Source: Actinostola sp. cb2023
Taxonomy: Eukaryota > Cnidaria > Anthozoa > Actiniaria > Actinostolidae
DNA: 64,000 nucleotides
Reading direction: 5' to 3'
NCBI GenBank assembly: GCA_033675265.1
Contig: JAUJYZ010000838.1
Location: 291,588-355,587, forward strand
Part shown: in pieces, positions 20,790 to 33,559 of the stretch
Position numbering within the stretch: the first letter of the stretch is position 1
Layout of the letters: each line of letters opens with the position of its first letter
Notes under the pieces: model-generated
What the model saw: only the letters and a program-made list of their open reading frames with translations
Databases searched by the model: none
Told to the model about the DNA's origin: nothing
Position numbers and translations under genes: made by a program

Positions 20790-20866
20790 CCTATATTGGT
20801 AGTAAAGAAATGCAACATTCATCTCACAGCCTATATTGGTAGTAAAGAAATGCAACATTCATCTCA
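20790..20866. repeat. 38-bp tandem duplication
   Basis: CCTATATTGGTAGTAAAGAA followed by ATGCAACATTCATCTCA occurs twice in succession (about 20792 and 20830), near the 5' end of the transposase-like gene's first recognised exon. Confidence 0.85.
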
Positions 20867-20869
20867 ATG

Positions 20870-23800
20870 CCCTGTGAAACAGTACCAATTCTAAATAATC
20901 TTAATTAGTGTTATTTCTATTGTTTTCTTGTTTTATATCCGACAAGTGAAAACACCGTAACTTCATTTAAATTAATACCGTATTCACCGGCGTATAAGCC
21001 GCACTCGCAGATAAGCCGCACCCCGAGTTTGGCAATGCAAATTTTGGAAAATATGTTTTTTTACTCTGGCACTTCTGGAGGAAGCCGAGTTATAAAATGT
21101 GCATTCTTTTTTATTCTGTTGGCCACAAATAGTTTCCGAGCGCGTATCAAATTAAATCCGAACGATACAGAGAAGATTAGCACTCCTTACGGTTATTTAG
21201 AATTCTTTTATTGACATATCTTAAAAGCTTTTTTTATTATTTTTATGTATTTTTACCTTGTATCTTTAATTCCATACACAGTACACCATGCCTTTCTACA
21301 AAGACTCTGGGTGCAATTCACAATACGGAATAGCCTTCGGCCATTATTTGAAATCGTTGCATGGCGAATATTAGAAATGATGAGGTTGCGCTGTTCCGCC
21401 TAATAATAAGTATAAGAAGAATAAGAAGATTAAGAATAAGAACAACAATAAGAATAAGAATAAAGAATAATAATACTAACAACAATAATAATGACGTTGT
21501 TGTTGATGATCACCTGGCTTTTTACCGTCCAAAAGTTTTGTCTCAGTCCAAGAGCCGTTTCCAATGGCAGACTTTTGACAGGTTTTACAGCAAGGTGCCT
21601 TTTTCTTTGCAACAGGAGGAGTTTCCTTCTCTTATCTTGCATATGAACTGAAATGATAATTAAATTATTGTTATACATGGTACATGTATCATTTAGAGTA
21701 TTTTTGTAACATGTCATTGAATAACAATGTTATGTACACATATGACATCAGAATTTTGTAAACTATGCTAGTTATAATTGTGTAATTATAGCCCAAACAT
21801 ATTGACATGTATTCACCTTATTTTAATAAAAAAACATTAAAAAATGTACATAATTCAATTTTAAATGTTGTAATAACCTATTTCAATCAATCAATAATTT
21901 ATTAAACACAATACGTCAAAGAGAAGGAGCTTGTTACTTATTATTATTAAAGGTATTTTGGTTCTTAATAAATGTAGTATTATCAATTATTACTTTATAA
22001 TGTTTTGATAAAATGGGTGGGATTCATATATTTTAAAATAGTGATTATTACTAGTGGGCATTACTAACTAGAGTGATTGCAATAAACCTGTGAAATAGTA
22101 AAGTAGACTAATTAATAGACACTAGTAGACTTTATTTCCATTGTTTTCTTTTATGACTATTTGACTATTACACACTAATATCGAATTTTTATTTCACAGG
22201 TTTATTACAATCACTAATTATAAATATAATAATAATAATAAATAACATTCTTAATTAATTAAACTGCTCATTAAAGTTAGCACTGTTTCACGGTTTTAGT
22301 GTTTGCTCTCTACTGTGTAGTATTAGCATGTTATATTAGTGGTATATTAATTCTTGTTTCATGTACCTTGTGGAAATAAATGTGCGCTTGATTGATTTTG
22401 TTGTTGTTTGCGGCTCAGCATGTTCAATTGTTTGGGTACCATGGCAACATACTTCTTTTAAAAGTTTTTCATTGCAAGCATCTACAAATAAGCTGAACTG
22501 TATCAGTTCCTGATGTCACCAAGTACATAATCTAGAGAAAAGATACCTCAATGTCATTCGTAGCAAAAACTAATTGGAGTACATACAATAAACCCATGAA
22601 AATATCAGACATAGCAACTAATTAATGCTTAGAAATAGTCTATCACTGAAGATAGAATATATATATACATGGTATGTATTACCCATTTAGTGCTAGTCAA
22701 ATATTCCATGGTTCTACTATTGTCTCAACTCTATCACTGTTAGTTAATAACTTAGTTCAACAATATATCATAAATATCATTAACACATGAAGGCCAGTCT
22801 TCTGCATGTTGAAGTTACAGAACACGAATTATTCTTGTATATGTGCATGGTTCATATCAATATTTTAATATTGATTGAAAATTCACTGGATACCTTGGAT
22901 TGTCGTGGTGTTCGCAGTCTATGTCATCGATAAAGTATAGTACTAATAGCTTACAAAAGTCAGTGAGTAGGGACTGCAGTGCGCAGTAAAGGTCCGTTCC
23001 AGCTAGAACAACATTGATGGATTGATAATAAATAAACATGTGAAAACTTGTTAATTCGTTTATAATACTTACATTACTTCACCTCTTTAAGTTGGCGTAC
23101 TTTTCTTCTCAAATAGCTGTTGTTATTTTGGAGTCTTCGCATGATTTTAGTTTACTTTACACAATGCTTACATGCAATCATTCGACTGGTGTGATGAGTA
23201 AATTATTCACTTTTCTCTTGTCACGACGAGAGAAGTCAGGTCGAAATCGTCAGGTCAGTAGCCGATAACTGCAGTGTCGATTGTTGGAATAGAAACCTTA
23301 TATAAACGCCTACTCAACGAGACATCCAACGATTCAGCTGACTATCGATTCCAAGTAGACCCAAGCGGCGGATAAAACACTGTTGGCTGAAGACCGAAGT
23401 GTACCAAACACAACACCGAAGTTCTTGAAGGCCTTGAACGATGGCCGATGTTTTTGAATAAATTTTGTCTATTTTCGGCGTACAATTTCATCCGAAGGGA
23501 ACGTATATGCATGGATATACCTGGTACTAAACTATTGTTAGTACAGTTAACATTTGCCGGGCCTCCAGCAACACAAAACTCTCCATTTCGATCTCGAACT
23601 CCACTGGTCGCCATATTGTTCAGTACTCGCTACACAACTGATGACGTCACGAGGCATGTTTTGGCCGAGCGGAAATGTCCGACGATTTTAGCTCTACCAG
23701 GTGTTATTCAAGTGACGAAAAAGTATACTTCCCGTGACTCAAAATTGCTGAAATTTTCACAATCAATAACAAAACTCAAAAGCTTTCAAGTAGTGAGTTT

Positions 23801-24047
23801 ATTTTGTATCCGAAAATTTGGCTGCATAGGCACTTTAAGGAAATAGCTTTTATGTATGTGTTTTTGTCCTTGTTCCTAAGATGTTTTAATCCAAGCTCCT
23901 TTGTGATTTAAGTGATTTAAGGTCTTTGTCCAGTTTAACCTCTTGAATGCTTGTTTTTCCTACATAAACCAATATTATTGCTTCAGCTGAATCCAAGGTG
24001 AGTTCTGCAATATTAAAAAAGAGGTTGAAAATATGTAATTGGTTTAA
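20870..24047. other. MITE-rich spacer
   Basis: No complete gene. 20984-21030 carries ACCGTATTCACCGGCGTATA, one end of a MITE whose partner is missing. 21500-21645 (-) holds a possible exon with a CCKTCQKSAIGNGSW stretch that may belong to the gene at 17.7-20.9 kb. 22068-22215 is a small palindromic element. 23826-23842 is a lone end (CATAGGCACTTTAA) of the TTAA family seen complete at 24048. The remainder is AT-rich without features I can name. Confidence 0.45.
22068..22215. mobile_element. Short palindromic MITE
   Basis: Left arm TAGAGTGATTGCAATAAACC then TGTGAAATA (22070-22098) is repeated inverted at 22190-22215 (TATTTCACAGGTTTATTACAA then TCACTAA, read as printed). The arms enclose about 95 bases that also contain short inverted ACTAGTAGAC/ACACTAAT words. 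Confidence 0.65.
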
Positions 24048-24469
24048 AGTGCCTATGAAACGAAAATGTCGATCCTTGTTTTATTGTATATTATTGTTGT
24101 TTGGTCTTTCTCTGAACATTTGCTGTTTTTAAAAGTCGACTTTGAGTGTGCGAACATTTTCTTTTCGCGGTTCGAAAATTATAATTTTCAACCAAAATGT
24201 GGGACAAGAGACTGGGCCCATAACAATGGTTCAGTGACGTCATTAGTTGTGCATTCCTTTGTTTGCACAACTAATGACGTCACATTTCTATAGCTTGACC
24301 GAGCGGGAATTGTCGCACTTTGAAACCCAAAATGCCCAACTTCGAGCGCGAAATAAAAATTGTTCCTGAAGCTCAATTCACTTTTTATTAACGCCATGCA
24401 AGCAAGCAAATACTAAACTATCGTAGTAGCAAATAAAAACGGTGTCTGTTTTTTCGTTTCATAGGCACT
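24048..24469. mobile_element. 422-bp MITE with TTAA duplication
   Basis: A perfect 19-bp terminal inverted repeat (AGTGCCTATGAAACGAAAA at 24048-24066, inverted at 24451-24469) flanked by TTAA at 24044-24047 and 24470-24473. TTAA duplications point to piggyBac or Kolobok-type mobilisation. An internal palindrome about TTAGTTGTGCATTCC...GCACAACTAATGACGTCA lies at 24240-24282. Confidence 0.9.
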
Positions 24470-24980
24470 TTAACTGTTAGAAATTGGGAAATACTGTACT
24501 GGAAAAAAGCTTTAAAAGCATGGTTTGAATTACAAGTATTATTAAACTAGTTACAGTCAGTGTACATATTAGTATTCATATCATCACCTTGTTGTTTTTT
24601 CTATATATTTCATAAAATGAAGTGAAAATTACCATAAGAAACTACAGTCAATACTACATTAATGGTTGTCTTTTAGAAAAATCTGTCAAGAGGTTCCTTC
24701 AAGATAATTTTTTTGAAAATTTGCACATTTTTATGAAATATATAGGGAAAACAAAAGGTGACCAAGTACTTATGTTCACTGACTGTATTTACTCATCTAA
24801 GAAAACTGATCTCTAGTTTGTTTATACTTATTTAAAGTTGATGACTTTGCAAAAATTACATAATTGTCACCAAATTCTAAATGAATTTGAGTCTGAATGA
24901 TGACAAAGATTTTCTGATCTTGAAAAAAAGCCTTAATTCCCTGACCGTGGGAACCCTAGGAAAATATGATACAAATAGAA

Positions 24981-27089
24981 TTATGACATATTAATACCTT
25001 CGTAGTTGACAGATTTTGTCTTGTTCCCTATATCAGGGCTGCTTTCTGTATCATCCATGTCTGATGTGCTGGCACTTGTGTTCTGCGATGACTCGGTTTC
25101 TTTTCTTCTCCTTTCGTCCATATGTTTCCTTATGATCTGGCTAATGGCATTGCTGCGTAAGCCTGCCTTGGCAAATGTATATTCATTATTTTGTGACAGC
25201 TCAGCAACTACTTCCATTAATTTTCTTGTGATTTCCACATTATTTCGGAACTTTGGTGCTGGGGAAGTGTCTGGCCAGATACGTTTAATGTATGATGTAA
25301 TTTTTCTTTTCCTTGAGGAAAGAAAGGAATTCTATTATTAAAATTATGGCAAGCACCATTTACTGCATTTTCATAACATGACCTTATGCTTGAGTCAATA
25401 TAACCCCCCCCCCCCCCCCCCCCCTCCAAGGATATGATGGGGACAAGATGGGGATTTGATTGAAATATGTGCCCAAGGGCCTGGGGCATTGGGAAGTATT
25501 TGAACCATGCACGGAACCATGGTGGTTCCACTTGGAGTGTGTTGGCCTGTCAAGTGCCCCTGAGGGTACATGGATTTGCCTTCTATGTAAAGGTCAAGTT
25601 TGATTATCTATTAGAAATGAAACAGTTTTATTTGAACCACATAAAAAATAATAAAAATAAGTAACTATTTATTTAAGTGTCCAATGTTTTTAGCGCTTGC
25701 ACACTAATATTGACTCAAGCATTAATACATTTGATAACTTCCTAAATACCGTATTTCCTCAAATAAACGCCCAGCCTCCAATAAACGCCTCCCTCCAATA
25801 AACGCCCCCCTTCAGGAGAAAACCCGTTAATATACGCCTCCCTCTTTTAAACGCCCCCTTCTAATAAACGCCCCCCCCCCCCCCCCCATAGACGGGCGTT
25901 TATTAGAGACACCCACTCGAAAAAGGGGCGTTTATTAGAACAGATACGAAAAATAAACGCTGATATTGAAAGATTACTGTTTTTCTTCTTTAAATGTTAC
26001 AACTGACTCTGGAAAAAAATTACCGCTTGTGTTTTTCATCGTATTGTTGATGACTCGGGAAACGTTTCAGAGGAAAAATTTGGAGTTTCGAAATATACGC
26101 CCCCCTCTTTTAAATGCCTCCCTCTAATAAACGCCCCCTCTAAAACTTCAAATTTTAAATAAACGCCCCCGGCGTTTATTTGAGGAAATACGGTATGTGA
26201 TTTCTTTGCTCACACCTTTGGAAATCAGCCCATTTGGACATGTTTTCAACAGTCCACTTGTGGAAGGCAAATAAACCAAGTAACAGAAAATTAGAACACA
26301 ATACATATGAAACCTGTAAAGGACTTACTTTGTGTTATAAAGTGATCGATCACTTTGTGTGAGGTTGTTTTTTTCAGCATTGGTCAAAAGACGATCCAAA
26401 GATGAAAAGTTGGCAAAGCCAACTGACTCAAGAGACTTGCCATGTTTAGTACGTTCCACACCTGAAAAGACGAGAGAAAAATTCAATTCTAGAATTTCTA
26501 TGCTTTGTGAGTCATTGATAGTCCATCAAAACAAAATGGAGGGAAAATAGAAATAATTTCAAAAGGGCACCAAATTTTCCGAAATGTGACAAAATTAATG
26601 AACACATTGCATGTATTCTCAACACCCAATCTTTAACATGTTGACAACTCCACTCTAAATAATAACGTTTTTATAAAGCTGTTTGATAACATGAGAATAC
26701 AATATTAATGGTTAAAATGCTCAGTTGAAATAACGATGGAAATGAATTCGACTCGCTGATACGACATTAAAATAAAGCCCGCCATTTTGCTTTACCCGCC
26801 ATTTTGCTTATGCACAGGGTTTCTGCTCAAAGTCAAGCACATACATACGATTTTATAAGCTAGTATTTTTATCGATTAATTCTTCCTTATGGTAATTAAT
26901 TCCCATTATACCTGAGGGATCTTTGCAAGAGTCAACTTCTTGCTTTTGGTGGTCTTCTTCTTTTATATTCTCATCTACTGCAGCGATCGGTGTCGACATT
27001 CTGGTCATTCTCCGCAGAGATGGAAAGGGTATGACATCGGCACTTTGCGAGGGATTTATGACATTTTCTTCATCAGAAACACTTTCCAT
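24981..27089 (-). CDS. Accessory gene of divergent transposon module (213 aa)
   Basis: Three exons read in frame: 27089-26912, 26461-26329 and 25311-24981, joined by GTATAA...CAG and GTAAGTCC...AAG introns, giving 213 codons. The N-terminal third is acidic (MESVSDEENVINPS); the last exon holds a helical basic core (KRKITSYIKRIWPDTS, ITRKLMEVVAELSQNN, SQIIRKHMDERRRKE) and a Ser/Asp-rich tail. The family is unknown to me; the basic helical core suggests DNA or protein binding. An upstream ATG at 27173 opens a frame that stops at 27113, so ATG 27089 is preferred. It is divergent from the transposase at 27357 with 267 bases between starts. A two-gene layout recalls TnpA/TnpD-type partners of CACTA elements (inference). 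Confidence 0.6.
25396..25425 (+). repeat. Poly-C tract
   Basis: A run of about 23 C residues in the first intron region upstream of the terminal exon of the accessory gene. Similar tracts occur at 25870, 54172, 59221 and 59590, several inside MITEs. Confidence 0.9.
25747..26195. mobile_element. MITE of the AATAAACGCC family
   Basis: Ends TACCGTATTTCCTCAAATAA at 25747 and its inverted copy at 26176-26195. The interior iterates AATAAACGCCCCC and, inverted, GGGCGTTTATT. It lies in the second intron of the accessory gene, on the transposase-distal side. Flanking AT/TA repeats give only a two-base candidate duplication. Confidence 0.85.
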
Positions 27090-27356
27090 ATCAAAGTCAT
27101 CAGTGTTGTCTCAAGAACGACTTGTATTTGTGGAGGATAACGAAGAGCGAAACCTCTTACCAGCAGTCGCCATCTCTAGCTATCGAATACACATGTGTTC
27201 GTGCAAGCTCGTGCCGTTATGGGCTTGTTTCATCTCATTTAGTTCTGATTGGCTAATTTTCCCGCCTTTCTCATAAAGCTCCGCTGTGTTATATATATTG
27301 CTGGCTCATCAATAATTACCTCGTTCCCAGGGTCCTCGCTGTTCACTATTTTCAAG
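27090..27356. promoter_or_regulatory. Shared divergent promoter region
   Basis: The two open genes start 267 bases apart in opposite directions. TATATATA lies at about 27291-27298, about 60 bases upstream of the transposase ATG. A CCAAT-type ATTGG is at 27247-27251. The start of the + gene sits in CAAGATGGCGGC, a good initiation context. Shared regulation is inferred from spacing alone. Confidence 0.45.
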
Positions 27357-30300
27357 ATGGCGGCTGATTGTAGAAGTGACACTATTTCTTCGCTATGTCG
27401 TTGTACCGATCGTCGTGCTGTCCACGTTCATTGTTTCTGTGTAGGTTGCAATGGGAAAGCTGTGAATTATCGTACACAAATATCTCATATGAAACTGAAT
27501 GCAGTTTCACTTTGCGATGGGGACGTAGAATCATCATTAGGGCCGTCACAACAAGTTGAGTATAATTTCGACGATGAAGGCGAAGAAGATCAAGAAATCG
27601 AAGGTATTTATCTAAACTTAGGAAACTGTTAATTAACTGAAATAATATATAAGAAAGCAACAATGACTAATGATTTTCAAGACTTTATAAATATTAATCG
27701 CAAGCAATAGAATGGTTTTGATAGAACATATCATTAATGTTGGTCTTTCCTCTGATCTTGCAGCTGATAATAATAGTAGCAGTGACGAAGAAAGAGACAC
27801 ATTTGAAAATGAATACCAGGAAGCGTCTAGTAATCAAAATAATTCAAATGGTGCCAGTAATGGTGAAGAACCAGATCCAGATATTACAGAAGAAGAGGAA
27901 AATGGGCTTAACAGTATGGATATTGCAATTGTAAAGTCCATCTTTGAAGCACTTGATATCATAAAGGAGACAGGAGCATCATTAAACACATTTCAAGATT
28001 TGCTTGTGTTTGCTCGTCATATGTTTTGCAGAGGTAGAGGACTTGAGGATGATGACCAAGCAATCAAAGAAATTTGGCCTAGTGGATGGGAATCTGCAAA
28101 GAAGTATCTTGAAAAATTTGGCTACCAGGATGCAAAGGAGTATTTCATTTGCTTGGATGACTCTCATAAACAGCACTGGGATATTATGGAGAGGGAAACT
28201 GACACTTGTCGACACTGTGGTCAACATGGTACAATAAAATATTATTATCTTGGACTTCGAGGAAAAGTGAAGCATTGGGTATCAATGCAGGAGATGTGCT
28301 ATAAAATGACTGCCCACTGGCGTGAAAAAGAACATTGGTTGGGGAGACAAACAGGATGGCCACTAAAAAGAGAAGTGTGGGATGGGGACCGTTTCTGCGA
28401 GCTTTCATGGTTTTGGGACCCTAATAAAGCCTGGTGTTTGCCAGCCAGGTGCCAAACAGAAAACTGCACTAACATAATTAGTGGCAAAACAATTGAAAGT
28501 TTACCAGAGTCACCAAATTTCGAGGGATCAAAAGAAGTTTCTTGCAAGCACTGTCATTCAAAGTTTTTACATGAACTACAGTATGCAAGAGGAGATCCCA
28601 GAAATCTTGCATTGATAGGTAAGAATAAAAGAGTTTGAACAACATTTATATTTTATTTTGGAAATGCTGTAGAAATATCATTAAATATTGCCTTACAAAA
28701 ATTTCGATTAGGTACTTAAAGTAGGGGCAATGTTATATTTTGCATTCTATTGAATTATCTATGATATTATAAATTAATTAAACAAAATTAAAAATTAATT
28801 AATTAAATTAATTATCTATGATATTATAAATTAATTAAACCCCATCTGGGAAGGTTAATAAAGTTATATGTATATAACTTACAACACATGAAGATATACA
28901 ATGTGACAAATTTAGCCCACTCTTGCTCTGTAGGCTACTCCCTAGTCTCTTTTCACTTTTGTTTCAAGTTGGGTTTCCTCTTATCCCACTTAGTCAATAC
29001 TCAGCTAATTCACAGGAAGCCTAGATAAATAAAATTAGGGTGGTATGGTTGGCGTAGCGGTGAGAGCACTCGCCTTTCACCACTGTGGCCCGGGATAAAT
29101 TCTCGGCTCGGGTCATATGTGAACTGAATTTGTTGATGTGTTGTTTTCTGCCATGCCACAAGGGTTTTTTCTCCGGTTCTCCGGTTTTCCTCCCTCATCA
29201 AAAGTCAACATGTGAGCTGAGATGTGTATATTTTCAAAATATTGAATGTAGAGGTAGTGAGTGTGGAGAGCTACACGACCCCACAAGCCTTAGGTTTTAA
29301 ACTAATCATGTATAAATAAAATAAATTTATTTTTAATTTTTAAAATGCATAGACTTACTAAGATGTCTTTGAAGGAGGTTAATTTGCAATTGACTGAGCA
29401 CATTAATTGATTACACCTTTCAGCACACTGGGATGGTTTTCAACCTTTTGGAAACAAAAAGAAAAGCACTGGAGCTATTGACGTAACAATTGCTACAATG
29501 GCTAAAAGAGATAGACTGTGCACTGAAGAAGTCTACCCTGTTGGATTTGTTCCATCGTATGACCTTCCAGACGGAAGGCCAAATAGCATAGATCCTTTTT
29601 TGGAGCCATTGGTACAAGATTTGGAGGAGGGTTTTATTGAAGGTAAGAAACATAAGGATTAGTAATAGTAACAGTACCAGTAATATAGCAAGAGCAATAA
29701 CAATAGCAATAGCAATAGTAATGATGATGATGATGATGATGATGCATTGACAGTTTTTGTAAGTAAGTTCGAATTCATTCATACTAACAGATTGACCAAA
29801 TTTCAGGATACATGGTAAATTATATGGGTAATCTACATTGCTTTCCACCTGGTGAAATCACCATAAGACTGTTACTACTTCTTTGGACTGGAGATATCCC
29901 TGCTCAATGCGAGATCTGTAAAAGCAAAGGTGCAGGAGGAAAGAAAAGCTGTAAAAGATGTCATATTCTAGGTAATTATACATATCATGTTTGATATTGC
30001 CTTTGTAGCATCATCATACCATGCACCTGTAGAGTGCACATGATGTCAGATTACATCTAAGAAATAACTGAAGATTTACCTGATTTGTACAAACTACTTT
30101 AACTTGAGTAGAACAGTCCTTTCCACCCAAAAACTTTTCAAAGAGGTCGTAGATTGTCCTTGAGTTGAAAGTATCCATATTCACAACTCAGTTGTGAATA
30201 TATTTATGTTTATTATACCTCACAAATAATCCACCAATCAAGCGTGCGTATTGTGGTCACGTGTCGATCCAATATTTTGCGATGTTGGGCAGCAACCTAT

Positions 30301-32966
30301 TGCACAGCAACCTATTGGACAGTTGACACGATATGTACACGTGAAAGATTGAAAGATTATTTGTTTGATATAATAAAACACCTATTGGATACATCCTCGC
30401 CCATTATGGCAGATATTTAAGTCAAGACTTCCAATATTAGGCTCAACCTTCGGTCTCGCCCAATATTGAATTCTTGACTTTTAAATATTCTGCCATAATG
30501 GGCTCGGATGAATCCAATAAGTAATATTGGTTTATTCTATTTTTATTTTATTTTTTCACTGGGATTGTTATGTATACCCAAAAGGTTACTGTATTTATTA
30601 TGAAAGGATATTAATTTTTCAGAAAGGTATTACTGTACTGCTACATGTAGCATTCACTAATCCTTCACAATTTTATCTATAGGTACTTGGTTAAATGAAG
30701 AGCGCCATTATTACTATCCTGGATTTCATGAGCATTTTCGCCACCCATGGAGAAAAAGAGTACTTGAAGAGGAACTGGTTATAATGAAAGAAATTGAACA
30801 AGAGGAGAGGACAACATACTTCCAAAGCAAAAGTAGAGATGCTGGTTTTAATGGCCTGAGTCTTCTTCATCGTCTGAATCCTTTATATGGGTTCAATATA
30901 TTAACTGATTTTGTGATTGATGCCATGCATTTGTTACCTCTTAATATTGTGAAAAATCACTTAAAGTTGATCACTGATGAAAGCATGGATGAACATGAAT
31001 TGGCTCAGAAACTAAAGGAAATGCCATGGACAACGGATTACAAATCCTCAAGACTACCAACACATTATGAATACCTTGGATTTTGGAAGGCAGAAGAGTA
31101 TCAAAAATTTGCATTCCCTGCTTCTGAGTTTGTGTTCCATGGACTACTTACAGAAGACCAGTACAAATTATGGGCTCCAGTTCCTAGACTGATTGAGTTT
31201 GTTTTTAATGCTGGAAGAGATGGCTGGACTCTGGATATGATCCAGAACTTTAATCATCTCTCTTGGCGATATTGTATTCTAATGGAAGAGAATTTTGGTA
31301 CTCAAGCCTGTAAGATAAACTTGCACAATCTTATTCACTTTCATGAGGACATTGTAAGATTTTCTGCTCCTGATAACTTCTGGTGCACACAATTTGAAAG
31401 AGCTGTTTCTCGTTATGTCCAGCAGTCTAGCAACAGAAAATACTTTGAAAAAACATTTGCAAGAAAAGAGTCACAAAGAGAATTTCTGAAGTTTCAAAAC
31501 CTGGAAAATCTTAAATCACACAGAACATCAAAAATTCCCAAAGTTCACAGAGAAAAGGTACTGTAATGATATTATGTGTATACGAAGTATACACATATCT
31601 TGTGTGTTTTGCACTAAATACAGTGTGTTACAATGTCAAAAAAAAAAATAACATACTGTATGCTGCATTAAGAATTACTTGTTCCTGTTTTTATAATAAA
31701 GTGGTCAAATAGCTGTTCCCTAGGGCTGTCACGGGAAAGTCTTCACTTATTTTTTTTAAGAATCCTAGTCAACCACAATATTAAATGCATTGCATACTGA
31801 GGACGCTAAAAAAATACCCACTCAGACATTTTCTCTGCCAGGCAAAATGGCGGATTTGTTGAGCGAATCCATTTTCATCGGGGCTGTTTCAACTACTAGA
31901 CTATTTCAACCATTCATAATGTATTTTTACGTTGCCAATTTACATTTTAGAAAAGATACAATGTATTTGGGTAAGTTTTCTTACAATAAGTAATAGTTTA
32001 TTTTCAATGTAAACAAAACAATGCATTGTAGTTGGCTAGGATTCTTTAATGTACTGAAGTGGACTGTTCCATTTCAAGGGGAGGGTTAATTACCCTACTA
32101 AGAAGATTAGTTAATCTAAACCTTATTTTACTTTTTTTTTTCAGGTTGTAGCAACTTCTATTGAGGGAGCCAAACACCTGGTTAAATTGTGTCAGAACAG
32201 CCCAGAAGCTACAAAAGTTAATAAAGGTGTATTCATTGGTTCTGGAAGGCCATATCTCCTTTTAAGAACAGAAAAAGAGGATATTAGTCAATATTTCTCA
32301 GATTTGGAATCATGTGACATTGGTGATGTTGCTGAGTCCTATCGCAGTGCATTTCTTCCCATGCATCAAATTGCAGTTGGTGGGAAACTATACAGGACAG
32401 GTGATGCTATACTAGCCAAACAACAAAACAATGATAATTACTGGCGCATCAGTGGTTTTCTACTTGTTATTGTGAATGATGAGCCTAATCGTCTGATTTT
32501 TGGAGACAGCTATCAGATTTTGTTGAATGATGCAGGTGATCCTATACATCATCCATTCAGTGACACACTTTGTGTAAAAACATTTGAATGTGGCTGCTGC
32601 CTTAGCCTTCAAGATATTCAAAGGGAAATAATGCTTTTCCCAGATGGTTATGGAAATTTTGCAGTAGTGGATCCATTTAGAAAAAGTGTTCCATTACCTC
32701 CTGTTGTTGTTCCTGTTTATCCTGAGGTGAATGACATGATTCTCGTCAAAGGTACAAATGATGAGATTTGGCATGCGCAAGTAAAGCATGTATTGTTTGC
32801 TCAGAAAATTGTAAAAGGGTATTTCTATGTGAAGCATCGAAATTGGAGCATAAATAAATTGTGGGTAAGAGAAAGTCGCTCAAGTCAAATGGACAACATC
32901 AACTTTGGTAGCATACTCGATATTGGTGTTGGAGAGTGGCATGGAAGTACTTGGAAAGAGTTGTGA
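27357..32966 (+). CDS. Tnp2/DUF4218-like transposase, 6 exons, intact (1060 aa)
   Basis: Exons 27357-27603, 27764-28618, 29424-29642, 29807-29971, 30683-31557 and 32145-32966 all have GT...AG introns and join in frame to 1060 codons ending at a TGA. Visible: an N-terminal CFCVGC cluster (HVHCFCVGCNGKAVNYRTQ), an acidic linker, zinc-ribbon-like pairs (CRHCGQHG; CEICKSKGAGGKKSCKRCH), the core DFVIDAMHLLPLNIVKNHL, and LHNLIHFHEDIVRFS with FERAVSRYVQQSSNRK, which resembles the Tnp2/DUF4218 region of En/Spm (CACTA) transposases. The last exon is a separate beta-rich domain (GDAILAKQQNNDNYWRISG). Family assignment is by pattern memory. An intact multi-exon frame suggests a recently active element or a domesticated gene. 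A SINE lies in intron 2. Confidence 0.75.
29036..29330 (+). mobile_element. tRNA-derived SINE
   Basis: The head resembles a tRNA with a pol III A box (TGGCGTAGCGGTGAGAGC, about 29050) and a degenerate B box (CCCGGGATAAATTCTCGG, about 29090). The body contains TTTTTTCTCCGGTTCTCCGG, and the 3' end is an A/T-rich ATAAATAAAATAAA tail. It is located in intron 2 of the transposase gene in sense orientation. Confidence 0.75.
29695..29745 (+). repeat. AGCAAT / GATGAT microsatellite
   Basis: Short (AATAGC)n then (GATGAT)n run in intron 3 of the transposase gene. Confidence 0.75.
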
Positions 32967-33119
32967 AGAAAACATCCAAATTATACACAGTATGTAAATA
33001 ACAGAATATGTTAAGTGACTGTCAATTTTACAACCATCCCTAGAATAATGGTATTTTTAATAGTACATGTACCCATATATATATATACTGATATTGTGCT
33101 ATACTCCAGGTTTGGATAT

Positions 33120-33548
33120 TCGATGTTCACATTGGATTTCCGCAAAACAGTCACGGTGAAGTTTTGTAATTTATCCAAACTTGGATTAAGGATGATCCAA
33201 ATTTGAATTTTTCGCATCACTTAAAAACAAATTAAAAACAAATTTGGATTTTCCCCAAAACAGTCACGGTGAAGTTTTGTAATTTGTCCAAACTTGGATT
33301 ACGGATGATCCAAATTTGAATTTTTCGCATCACTTAAAAACAAATTAAAAACAAATTTGGATTTTCCCCAAAACAGTCACGGTGAAGTTTTGTAATTTAT
33401 CCAAACTTGGATTAAGGATGATCCAAATTTGAATTTTTCGCATCACTTAAAAACAAATTAAAAACAAATTTGGATTTTCCCCAAAACAGTCACGGTGAAG
33501 TTTTGTAATTTATCCAAACTTGGATTACGGATGATCCAAATTTGAATT
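33120..33548 (+). repeat. 113-bp tandem repeat
   Basis: ACAGTCACGGTGAAG recurs at 33147, 33260, 33373 and 33486, a 113-base period over about 3.8 units. Each unit includes TCCAAACTTGGATTA and GATCCAAATTTGAATTTTTC, short inverted TTTGGAT/ATCCAAA words. It starts about 150 bases after the transposase stop, where subterminal repeats of a DNA transposon could be expected. Confidence 0.9.
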
Positions 33549-33559
33549 TTGCAATACAC

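Larger units (their letters stand above)
17672..20860 (-). pseudogene. Transposase-like multi-exon gene (DUF7869-like)
   Basis: Seven exon-like segments with GT/AG sites can be read on -: about 20850-20493, 20184-20049, 19902-19772, 19705-19547, 19306-19190, 18566-17906 and 17797-17672. Markers are CTICVHSKEQLR, YLSLIMDGMDQNKTRVPHF and the signature GFLMVGHTHEDIDQMFS, followed by a basic C-terminal exon rich in KRKK. GHTHEDxDQ-type proteins are abundant in cnidarian genomes; I recall the domain as DUF7869, probably a transposase RNase-H-like core. Lesions: a frame change near 20645 and one extra A in an A-run near 19254, so this copy is probably inactive. A further candidate exon lies at 21500-21645. 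Confidence 0.65.
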
